Positions 24,720-31,300 of a stretch of DNA of 47,880 bases are shown piece after piece (within the stretch, counting starts at the first letter, position 1; every line of letters starts with the position of its first letter). Source of the stretch: JBBSIN01 sp038232055 (GTDB lineage: Bacteria; Actinomycetota; Actinomycetes; JADGOV01). The notes under the pieces are model-generated. The model was not told the origin of the DNA. It was given only the letters and a program-made list of their open reading frames with translations, and did not search any database. The stretch covers positions 1-47,880 of the forward strand of contig JBBSIN010000010.1 in assembly GCA_038232055.1 (NCBI GenBank). The letters are read 5' to 3'. Position numbers and translations under genes: made by a program.

Positions 24720-25497
24720 CCCGCCCGACGGCGTTGAACGCGCCGTACGTGATCGGCATCAGCCGCGCGAAGTGCTTCTCCATGCGCTCGGCCACCATCT
24801 CGATCTCGCGCTGCGGATAGCTCGGGAAGTGCGAGTTCTCGCGCTTGGTGCGCAGCGAGAGGAACGACATGAGCGACCGCGCGTTGCACGTGGCGTACAT
24901 CGAGGAGTACGTCGCGACGGGCAGCACTCCACGGGCGACCTCGCGTGCGACGCCGGCGGCCAGCATGCGCTGGTACGCCGCATACGCCGACCGGCATGCC
25001 TCCTTTGTCGACTCGGTGACCAGCTCTTCCTGCTGCGGCGTGCCGTCGACGAACTCGTAGTGCCCCGGCTTGCCCTCCTGGACGAGCTTTCGCTCCGGCC
25101 CGGGAACGTAGAAGACCGGACGCAGCTCGCGATAACGCCCGCTCTCCTCGTTGTAGCTGAATGTCCGGTGCCGCATGAACTCGCGGAAGACGAAGATCGG
25201 TGCGCTGACGAGGAACGTGAAGTGGGTGTGCTCGAAGCAGCTGCCGTGCCGGCTGCGCATCAGGTATCGGATCAGGCCGGCGGATCGCTCGGCCTCCTCG
25301 TGCAGCGCATCGAGCGACTGCTCTCCGGCCGTCGACACGCGCGCGGCCCACACGATGTCCGCGTCGGACGCACTTGCCTTGACGAGCTCGACCGTCACGT
25401 CCGAACGCCACGCCGGCTCCCAACCTGCCTGAACGTCCACCTCGGGTCCCGCCTGCAGCATCTGGGTCATCAGCCGACCATAGAGCTCCGCTCGCAC
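24709..25497 (-). CDS. thyX: Flavin-dependent thymidylate synthase ThyX
   Basis: The 262-residue protein carries the ThyX motif RHRTFSYNEESGRY (109-122), which binds FAD and dUMP, and SLMSFLSLRTKRENSHFPSY later on. It methylates dUMP to dTMP using methylenetetrahydrofolate and NADPH without DHFR turnover. The start is a GTG at 25497; MTQMLQAG ten codons later is possible. The N-terminal extension before about residue 33 is less conserved. The usual neighbours dapA and dapB are separated from it on both sides by other genes. Confidence 0.96.
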   Translation of the reverse strand: MRAELYGRLMTQMLQAGPEVDVQAGWEPAWRSDVTVELVKASASDADIVWAARVSTAGEQSLDALHEEAERSAGLIRYLMRSRHGSCFEHTHFTFLVSAPIFVFREFMRHRTFSYNEESGRYRELRPVFYVPGPERKLVQEGKPGHYEFVDGTPQQEELVTESTKEACRSAYAAYQRMLAAGVAREVARGVLPVATYSSMYATCNARSLMSFLSLRTKRENSHFPSYPQREIEMVAERMEKHFARLMPITYGAFNAVGRVSP

Positions 25498-25578
25498 CGC
25501 TCAACGTAACGACACCTGAGAACGTTGCTCGCACGCGTGCTCGCTTCCTCGGTGGTCCGCAGCCACCGTCAAGATTGT

Positions 25579-25653
25579 CCGAGTGATCCTCCGAGGGACT
25601 TCCAAGCAGTTTCCGCAGGTGGTCCGCCGAGATCTCCTCGGACGATCACTCGG
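25579..25653. repeat. Imperfect 18-base inverted repeat
   Basis: CCGAGTGATCCTCCGAGG (25579-25596) faces CCTCGGACGATCACTCGG (25636-25653) with one mismatch and a 39-base spacer. An overlapping perfect 11-base pairing also exists: GATCCTCCGAG (25585-25595) with CTCGGAGGATC (25649-25659). Alternative stems of this kind can form exclusive hairpins or tandem operator half-sites. Confidence 0.7.
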
Positions 25654-25660
25654 AGGATCT

Positions 25661-25756
25661 TCGCGCGCTGACCGGCTCGCGCGCTGACCGGCTCGCGCGA
25701 TTCCCGCCTCGCGCGCTGACCGGCTCGCGCGCTGACCGCCTCGCGCGGTCAAGCGG
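25661..25756. repeat. Six-unit 16-base tandem repeat
   Basis: The unit TCGCGCGCTGACCGGC is repeated with exact 16-base phase at 25661, 25677, 25693, 25709, 25725 and 25741. Units 1, 2 and 4 are identical, unit 5 differs at one base, and units 3 and 6 keep only the TCGCGCG core and part of the remainder. There are no spacers, so this is not a CRISPR array. It ends about 88 bases before the start codon of the gene at 25844. Confidence 0.88.
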
Positions 25757-25779
25757 ACACGCCGCTCGAATCGTGCTGC

Positions 25780-25799
25780 GTTAGGCACCGTTAGGCACC
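25780..25799. repeat. 10-base direct duplication upstream of the DUF6582-like gene
   Basis: GTTAGGCACC occurs twice in tandem, 45-64 bases before the ATG at 25844. The distance fits a promoter or operator position. Confidence 0.55.
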
Positions 25800-25843
25800 A
25801 ACCGGCACGAAGTGGGTAGGCGGCTGGCGAGAGGAAGTGACCT

Positions 25844-26143
25844 ATGGCACGCACGACGTGGAAGCCGCACACCGAACACGGATCGCAGAAGGGCGCCGAG
25901 CGGAACGACCTCCCGCACTCGGTCTTCGCCTTTCCCCAACAGCGCAAGGAGCCATTGACCGACGCCCGGCACGTTCGGACAGCTCTGGCCCGCTTCGACC
26001 AGGTGCAGGACGTCAGCGACGACGAGCGCGATGTCGCGTTCGCGAACATCCGCAAGGCAGCCGAGCACTACGGCGTCGACGTGGCCGAGAAGAGCTGGCG
26101 CGACCTGGGGAGCAAACCGCACACGAAGAACCCCTCGCACTAG
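25844..26143 (+). CDS. Small DUF6582-like protein
   Basis: The 99-residue protein has the ATG preceded by GAGGAAG. It contains the block SVFAFPQQRKEPLTDARHVRTALARFDQV, followed by ERDVAFANIRKAAEHYGVDV. I recognise this as a small actinobacterial family, probably DUF6582, also found as a C-terminal module in phage-related and other proteins. It has no signal peptide and is mostly helical and charged. Function is unknown. The upstream region is rich in repeats. It converges with the YcaQ-type gene (41-base gap). Confidence 0.8.
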   Translation: MARTTWKPHTEHGSQKGAERNDLPHSVFAFPQQRKEPLTDARHVRTALARFDQVQDVSDDERDVAFANIRKAAEHYGVDVAEKSWRDLGSKPHTKNPSH

Positions 26144-26184
26144 ACGCGTCGCGTCGCGTCGCGGCCCTCCCCCTGACACCCGGC

Positions 26185-27387
26185 TCAGCCGAGCGCGGAC
26201 AGCGCCGGCGCGAGGTCGCCGCGGGCACCGACGACCACCCGCTCCAGGCCGAGCCACGTGGCCATCAGCCGGAGCTCGGCGGCCAGCCCTTGCGCGGTCT
26301 CGCGCGGCGCCTTCGCCTCGGCGTACGCCGCCTGCACCAGTAAGGCGGAACCAAGTCGATCGGCCTTGAGGTCGACCCGGGCCACCAGGCGATCGCCGAG
26401 CAGGAACGGCAGCACGTAGTAGCCGTGCACGCGGTCGGGCGCCGGGACGTAGATCTCGATGCGGTAGCGGAAGCCGAAGATACGTTCGGTACGGGCGCGC
26501 TCCCACACCAGCGGGTCGAACGGCGCGAGCAGCGCACGCGCCCGCACCCGCCGCGGCAGCCGAGCCTCGTGCCAGAGGTACGCCGGACGCCGCCAGCCCT
26601 CGACGGTGACGGGCAGTAGCTCGCCCGAGTCGACGAGCTCGCCGACCCGGGCCCGCGCATCGCCCAGCGGCAGCCGGAAGTAGTCACGAAGGTCCGGCTC
26701 CGCGGCGACGCCGAGGGCACGTGCGGAAATTCGCATGAGCTCGCGCTGGGCGTCGGCCGGTTCCGGCGTGGGTGCGTCGAGGACCGCCGGCGGCAGCACG
26801 CGTTCGGGCAGGTCGTAGAGCCGCTCGAACGTACGCCGCCCCGCGGTCGTCACCTGCCCGGTCCAGAAGAGCCACTCCAGCGCCACCTTGGCCTCGCGCC
26901 AGCCCCACCACGGGCCGCCGCGCGCTGCTCCCTCCTCCTCCAGGGCGCCGGCTCGCAGCGGACCCCGCTGGGTGACCTCGCGGAGCACGGCGGCGACGTA
27001 GTCCGGCCGCTCCCGGGCCAGTCGCGCCGTACGACCCCACGCCTCGAACTGTTCGGCGGCACGCGCCATGCGCCAGCGCAGCAGCGGGTGCGCGCCCAAC
27101 GGCAGGAGGGACGCCTCGTGCCCCCAGTACTCGAAGAGCTCGCGCCGGCGGCTCCATGCGGCGTCGTCGAGCAGCCGCAACGGGTAGGGCCCGATCCGGG
27201 AGAACAGCGGCAGATAGTGCGCGCGGGCAAGCACGTTGACCGAGTCGATCTGGAAGAGGCCGAGGCGCTCGATCACCCGGCGCAGGTGCCGCCGGTCGGG
27301 TCGCCCGCCCGGCCGTGCTTCGGCCAACCCGGCGGCCGCCACGGCAGTACGGCGCGCCTGCGCCGCGGAGAGATCAGCACCGGTCAC
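26185..27387 (-). CDS. YcaQ-type winged-helix DNA glycosylase (HTH_42 family)
   Basis: The 400-residue protein belongs to the winged-helix family that includes E. coli YcaQ and Streptomyces AlkZ. The N-terminal segment FQIDSVNVLARAHYLPLFSRIG contains a Gln46-Ile47-Asp48 triad. In published work a Q-phi-D motif marks YcaQ-like enzymes that remove various N-alkylpurines and unhook interstrand crosslinks, while AlkZ enzymes of antibiotic clusters have Q-phi-Q. Later conserved parts are FEYWGHEASLLPL, WREAKVALEWLFWTG and LLAPFDPLVWERAR. It likely protects against crosslinking or alkylating damage. It stands alone, divergent from the cyclase gene with a 44-base gap. Confidence 0.88.
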   Translation of the reverse strand: MTGADLSAAQARRTAVAAAGLAEARPGGRPDRRHLRRVIERLGLFQIDSVNVLARAHYLPLFSRIGPYPLRLLDDAAWSRRRELFEYWGHEASLLPLGAHPLLRWRMARAAEQFEAWGRTARLARERPDYVAAVLREVTQRGPLRAGALEEEGAARGGPWWGWREAKVALEWLFWTGQVTTAGRRTFERLYDLPERVLPPAVLDAPTPEPADAQRELMRISARALGVAAEPDLRDYFRLPLGDARARVGELVDSGELLPVTVEGWRRPAYLWHEARLPRRVRARALLAPFDPLVWERARTERIFGFRYRIEIYVPAPDRVHGYYVLPFLLGDRLVARVDLKADRLGSALLVQAAYAEAKAPRETAQGLAAELRLMATWLGLERVVVGARGDLAPALSALG

Positions 27388-27431
27388 AAGTCCGAAACCG
27401 TACCGAGCCAGGACTCGGGCAGGATGGCGGC

Positions 27432-28205
27432 ATGACAGTGCTCGCCGACCTGATCACCGGTCTTGCCGGTGGCGGGGTCGACATCGTCGACCTCAGTGCT
27501 CCGCTCTCCGACGCCACCCCGATCATCCAGCTGCCGCCGCCGTTCGCGAACACTGCGGGCTTCAGGCTCGAGCAGATCAGCCGGTACGACGAGCGCGGAC
27601 CCGCGTGGTATTGGAACAACTTCAGCTCGGGCGAGCACACGGGCACGCACTTCGACGCACCGGTGCACTGGGTGTCGGGGCGGGATGGCCTCGACGTGTC
27701 GCAGGTGCCACCGCGTCACCTGGTTGCGCCGGCCATCGTCGTCGACAAGAGCGCCGAGTGTGCGGCCGACGCCGACTTCCTGCTCGAGGTCGAGCACATC
27801 CGCGCCTGGGAGAGCGAACACGAACCGCTCCCCGACGGGGGTTGGCTGCTCTACCGGACCGGATGGGACGCCCGCTCCGACGACCAGGCGGCGTACCTCA
27901 ACTCGGACGACACCGGGCCGCACACGCCGGGGGTCTCGGTCGAGTGCGCCCGCTACCTGGCCGAGCAGACAGCGCTGCTCGGCATGGGCGTCGAGACCGT
28001 GGGCACCGACGCCGGGCGGGCACACTCGTTCGACCCGCCCTTCCCTTGCCACTCGTTCCTGCTCGGAGCCGGCAAGTACGGCTTGACCCAGCTGCAGAAC
28101 CTGGCGCAGCTTCCCGCGACGGGGACGGTGCTCATCACGGCGCCGCTGCCGATCGTGTCCGGCTCCGGCAGCCCGGCGCGAGTGCTCGCGCTGGTGCCGC
28201 GCTGA
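27432..28205 (+). CDS. Cyclase/kynurenine formamidase-like metal hydrolase
   Basis: From the ATG at 27432 the protein has 257 residues; the frame is open 39 codons upstream but crosses the divergent gene. The metal motif HTGTHFDAPVHW fits HxGTHxDxPxH of the cyclase family, which includes kynurenine formamidase and isatin hydrolase. IVDLSAPLSDATPI and VGTDAGRAHSFDPPFPCHSFLL are typical flanking parts. These enzymes use Mn or Zn to hydrolyse a cyclic amide, lactam or formamide. The TPP enzyme gene follows after 12 bases, so the two form an operon. The specific substrate is not determined. Confidence 0.88.
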   Translation: MTVLADLITGLAGGGVDIVDLSAPLSDATPIIQLPPPFANTAGFRLEQISRYDERGPAWYWNNFSSGEHTGTHFDAPVHWVSGRDGLDVSQVPPRHLVAPAIVVDKSAECAADADFLLEVEHIRAWESEHEPLPDGGWLLYRTGWDARSDDQAAYLNSDDTGPHTPGVSVECARYLAEQTALLGMGVETVGTDAGRAHSFDPPFPCHSFLLGAGKYGLTQLQNLAQLPATGTVLITAPLPIVSGSGSPARVLALVPR

Positions 28206-28217
28206 GCGGGGTACGCC

Positions 28218-29864
28218 ATGTTGGTTGCCACGGCGGTGGGCGAGGCGCTGGCACGGGCCGGTGTTGACGTCGTCTTTGGTGTGGTGGGCAGCGGCAACTT
28301 CGCCGTGACGAACGCGCTGATCGCGTCGGGTGCCCGTTTCGTGGCCGCCCGGCACGAGTGCGGAGCGACGACTATGGCCGACGCGTACGCGAGGGTGACC
28401 GGCCGGGTGGGCGTCTGCACGGTCCACCAGGGTCCGGGGCTGACCAACGCGACGACCGGGATCGCGGAGGCAGCGAAGAGCCGTACTCCGGTGCTCGTCC
28501 TCGCCGCCGACACCGGCGCGGCGGCGGTCCGGTCGAACTTCCGCATCGACCAGGCCGGCCTCGCCACTGCGGTCGGCGCCGTACCGGAACGGATCGCCAC
28601 TCCGCAGACCGCGGTCGCCGACGCGCTGCGCGCGCTGCACCGGGCGGCGACCGAGCGACGCACGGTGGTGCTCAACCTGCCGCTGGACGTGCAGGATGCC
28701 GAGTCCCCCGACGCCGCACCATCCGCCCCGCTCGCCGCCCCGGAACCGCCACGAGCCGCTGCCGCCTCGATCGCCGCGCTGGCCGACGTTCTCGGTGCTG
28801 CCGAGCGCCCCCTGCTCATCGCCGGGCGCGGCGCTGCGCTGGCGAGCGCCGGCCCGGACCTCCAGCGGCTCGCCGCCGGGATCGGCGCGCTCCTGACGAC
28901 CTCGGCACAGGCGCACGGGCTCTTCGCCGGCGATCCCTGGTCGCTCGGGATCTGCGGTGGCTTCGCCAATCCCACCGCGGCCGAGCTCGTTCCTAGCGCC
29001 GACGTGGTTGTCGCCTTCGGTGCGTCACTCACGATGTGGACGACCCGGCATGGCCGGCTGATCGGCCGGGATGCCACCGTGGTGCAGGTCGATCGCGACG
29101 TCGAGGCGCTCGGCGCCAACTGCCGAATCCATCTCGGCGTCGTCGGGGACGCGGCGGCCACGGCGCGCGACGTCGCCGACGAGCTGGAGCGCCGAAGTCA
29201 CTCCGCGGCCGGTTGGCGTACAGCGGAACTGCGCGAGCGACTCGCCCACAGCGGCTGGCGGGAGCAGCCCCACGACGACCTGGGCGACGGTCGGCGAATC
29301 GACCCGCGGGCCCTGTCGATCGCGCTCGACGACGCGCTTCCGCCTGAGCGCACCGTGGCGACGGACTCCGGACACTTCATGGGCTTCCCGGTCATGTACT
29401 GGCGCGTTCCGGACGACCGCGGGTTCGTCTTCGCCCAGGGTTTCCAATCCGTCGGGCTCGGTCTCGCCTCCGCCATCGGCGCAGCCGTCGCCCGGCCGGA
29501 CCGGCTGACGGTCGCAGCGCTCGGCGACGGTGGTGCGCTGATGAGCCTGCCCGAGCTCGAGACGGCAGTCCGACTCCGGCTCCCGATGGTGGTCGTCATC
29601 TACAACGACGCGGCGTACGGCGCCGAGGTCCACCACTTCGGGCCTTCGGGTGGCGACCTGCGCACCGTCCAGTTTCCCGACACCGACTTCGCGGCGCTGG
29701 CTCGGGGCGCCGGCGCGGAGGGGATGACGGTACGGCGCACCGCTGACCTGGGCGGCGTAGCGGAGTGGCTCGACGGTCCGCGCGAGCGTCCGCTGGTCAT
29801 CGACGCGAAGGTCGTGCCGACGGTGGTCGGCGAGTGGCTGGAGGAGGCGTTCCGCGGCCACTGA
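28218..29864 (+). CDS. Thiamine-pyrophosphate enzyme, acetolactate synthase/benzoylformate decarboxylase-like
   Basis: The 548-residue protein has all three TPP-enzyme domains. The Pyr domain has the catalytic Glu47 in ARHECGATTMADAYAR and HQGPGLTN. The middle domain has LLIAGRGAA and TTSAQAHGLF. The PP domain has GDGGALM (436-442) through Asn463, the Mg/diphosphate motif. Sequence alone does not separate an acetolactate synthase, an alpha-keto-acid decarboxylase or another carboligase. No small regulatory subunit is adjacent, which argues against true AHAS. It is the second gene of an operon with a cyclase-family hydrolase, so it may act on a 2-oxo acid released by that enzyme. The ATG at 28218 lacks a strong ribosome site (GCGGGGTACGCC). 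Confidence 0.87.
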   Translation: MLVATAVGEALARAGVDVVFGVVGSGNFAVTNALIASGARFVAARHECGATTMADAYARVTGRVGVCTVHQGPGLTNATTGIAEAAKSRTPVLVLAADTGAAAVRSNFRIDQAGLATAVGAVPERIATPQTAVADALRALHRAATERRTVVLNLPLDVQDAESPDAAPSAPLAAPEPPRAAAASIAALADVLGAAERPLLIAGRGAALASAGPDLQRLAAGIGALLTTSAQAHGLFAGDPWSLGICGGFANPTAAELVPSADVVVAFGASLTMWTTRHGRLIGRDATVVQVDRDVEALGANCRIHLGVVGDAAATARDVADELERRSHSAAGWRTAELRERLAHSGWREQPHDDLGDGRRIDPRALSIALDDALPPERTVATDSGHFMGFPVMYWRVPDDRGFVFAQGFQSVGLGLASAIGAAVARPDRLTVAALGDGGALMSLPELETAVRLRLPMVVVIYNDAAYGAEVHHFGPSGGDLRTVQFPDTDFAALARGAGAEGMTVRRTADLGGVAEWLDGPRERPLVIDAKVVPTVVGEWLEEAFRGH

Positions 29865-29978
29865 ACCCGCTCGACCGGGCCGATCCGCCGACTGGGCAGG
29901 TGGCCGGGAACCACTGCGCTTTCGGCCGGCTTCGGTGCTGCGACCTCACGTCCCGCGGGTCTGGCACGTTTGCTCAGT

Positions 29979-30485
29979 GTGAGACGAGAACCCTTCGAGA
30001 AGGTCGTCGAGTTGCACGGGCCGACGGTGCTGCGCGTGTGCCGCGCCGTACTCGGGGCCGCGGCCGCTGACGACGCCTGGTCGGAGACGTTCCTGTCCGC
30101 CCTGCGGGCCTATCCGGACCTGCGGCCGGGAAGCAACCTCGAGGCCTGGCTCGTCACGATCGCGCACCGCAAGGCGCTCGACCAGCTGCGCGCCGAGGCG
30201 CGACGGGCAGTCCCCGCGAGGAACCTCCCGGAACAGCCGAGCACTCACCAGCTGCCGGGGGGTTGGGAGTCCGATCTGTTGGCGGCGCTGAAGGCACTGC
30301 CGCTGAAGCAACGTCAGACCGTCGCCTACCACTACCTCGCCGGTATCCCGTACGCCGACGTCGCTGACATCGTCGGCGGCACCGCGGAGGCAGCGCGTCG
30401 GGCAGCCGCAGACGGCATCGCCGCGCTCCGCAGGACGTACGCACACGCACGGCACGACCGAGACAAAGAGGGAGAATCGTCATGA
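29979..30485 (+). CDS. ECF-type RNA polymerase sigma factor
   Basis: This short sigma-70 protein has region 2 (DDAWSETFLSALRAYP and EAWLVTIAHRKALDQLRAEARR) in the first half and region 4 (LLAALKALPLKQRQTVAYHYLAGIPYADVADIVGG) in the second. It lacks regions 1 and 3. The GTG at 29979 gives 168 residues; a TTG at 29970 adds three. It directs RNA polymerase to a small regulon. Its TGA overlaps the ATG of the methyltransferase gene as ATGA, so the two are translationally coupled. No separate anti-sigma gene is visible, which makes the partner gene a candidate regulator. Confidence 0.86.
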   Translation: MRREPFEKVVELHGPTVLRVCRAVLGAAAADDAWSETFLSALRAYPDLRPGSNLEAWLVTIAHRKALDQLRAEARRAVPARNLPEQPSTHQLPGGWESDLLAALKALPLKQRQTVAYHYLAGIPYADVADIVGGTAEAARRAAADGIAALRRTYAHARHDRDKEGESS

Positions 30486-31105
30486 TGACGACACCTGAGC
30501 CGGCCGACGGTATCGGCCTGTTCGCCGCACTGCCCGAGGTCGACGACGAAGCCCAGCGCAGGCTGCACGCTCGCCTGGTCGCCGCAGCCAACGAGGCCGG
30601 AGTGCTCGACGTCGCCTACCGCACCGTCGACACCCCGCTAGGCTCTCTGCTGCTCGCCGCGACCGACAAGGGCCTGGTCCGCGTCGCCTACGCGCGTGAG
30701 GACCACGACCAGGTGCTGGAGCAGCTGGCCCACCGGATCAGTCCCCGCGTGCTGCGCGCCCCGGCCCGCCTCGAGCTGCCGGCCCGCGAGATCGAGGAGT
30801 ACTTCGCCGGACGGCGCACCCTGTTCGACCTCCCGCTGGACTTCCAGCTCTCATCCAGCTTCCGCCGTACCGTGCTGACCCTCCTGCCCGACATCGCCTA
30901 CGGCACCACCGCCAGCTACGCCGCCCTCGCCGCGGCCGCCGGCAACCCCAAGGCAGTGCGGGCCGTCGGGACGGCGTGTGCGACCAACCCACTGCCGGTC
31001 GTGGTGCCCTGCCACCGCGTCGTCCGCAGCGACGGAACGGTCGGCCAGTACATCGGCGGCACCGACGCCAAGAAGAGCCTGCTGAGCCTGGAGGCAGCAG
31101 CATGA
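30482..31105 (+). CDS. ogt: Methylated-DNA--protein-cysteine S-methyltransferase with an N-terminal extension
   Basis: The 207-residue protein has the MGMT active site VVVPCHRVV with acceptor Cys177, the DNA-binding helix ending AAGNPKAVRAVGTA (Arg finger region), and the C-terminal YIGGTDAKKSLLSLE. It removes alkyl groups from O6-alkylguanine in a single-turnover reaction. The first 45 residues (LFAALPEVDDEAQRRLHARLVAAANEAG) form a helical extension not present in minimal Ogt. The start overlaps the sigma factor stop. I recall similar sigma-Ogt pairs in other Actinobacteria. The extension could contact the sigma factor; this is inference. Confidence 0.92.
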   Translation: MMTTPEPADGIGLFAALPEVDDEAQRRLHARLVAAANEAGVLDVAYRTVDTPLGSLLLAATDKGLVRVAYAREDHDQVLEQLAHRISPRVLRAPARLELPAREIEEYFAGRRTLFDLPLDFQLSSSFRRTVLTLLPDIAYGTTASYAALAAAAGNPKAVRAVGTACATNPLPVVVPCHRVVRSDGTVGQYIGGTDAKKSLLSLEAAA

Positions 31106-31142
31106 CCGCCACCATGCAGACCAAGAGCGCCACGCCACCTAG

Positions 31143-31259
31143 CCAGCCCGGAAGTTGCGGCAGCGGCTCGGTGCCGACCTCGAGTGCGTTGTCTCCTATG
31201 ACCTTCTGATGTCTCGCGCTGCGGAGGCGCTGGGTTGCACTGTCGTCGCTCCGTCGTGA
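31143..31259 (+). pseudogene. Remnant of a PIN-domain (VapC-like) toxin C-terminus
   Basis: A 38-codon open stretch closes at the TGA at 31257-31259. It reads RQRLGADLECVVSYDLLMSR followed by AAEALGCTVVAPS. This looks like the C-terminal end of PIN-domain nucleases of the VapC type (LGxDLxxVVTYDxRLAxAAxxLGLxVVAP), including the last acidic residue of the motif. A TAG lies just upstream (31140-31142), no start with a ribosome site exists, and no antitoxin is adjacent. It is probably a decayed fragment. The match rests on a short segment and is tentative. Confidence 0.45.
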
Positions 31260-31300
31260 GTGCGATGACGGTCGGCGGACGGATACGGCCGTCGACGCTG

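Larger units (their letters stand above)
25498..25843. other. Repeat-rich intergenic region between thyX and the DUF6582-like gene (346 bases)
   Basis: Both flanking genes read away from this region, so it should hold two promoters. It contains an 18-base inverted repeat (25579-25653), six units of a 16-base tandem repeat (25661-25756) and a 10-base tandem duplication (25780-25799). A minus-strand frame across it (25501-26055) translates to a low-complexity Arg/Ser repeat and is not credible as a gene. Confidence 0.75.

Noticed and set aside
25661..25756. Possible CRISPR array
   Set aside because: Units are contiguous with no spacers and no cas genes are present.
25501..26055. 184-codon minus-strand frame across the tandem repeat
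   Set aside because: Low-complexity Arg/Ser repeats created by the 16-base array; also overlaps the DUF6582-like gene.
27384..28916. 510-codon minus-strand open frame opposite the cyclase and TPP genes
   Set aside because: Antisense to two recognised enzymes, no domain.
29865..29978. Promoter for the sigma-ogt operon (GGGAAC near 29907)
   Set aside because: The ECF-like -35 element has no matching -10 at a suitable distance, so I do not annotate it.
31102..31209. 35-codon frame MTATMQTKSATPP overlapping the ogt stop
   Set aside because: Very short, no similarity, overlaps the PIN-like remnant in another frame.
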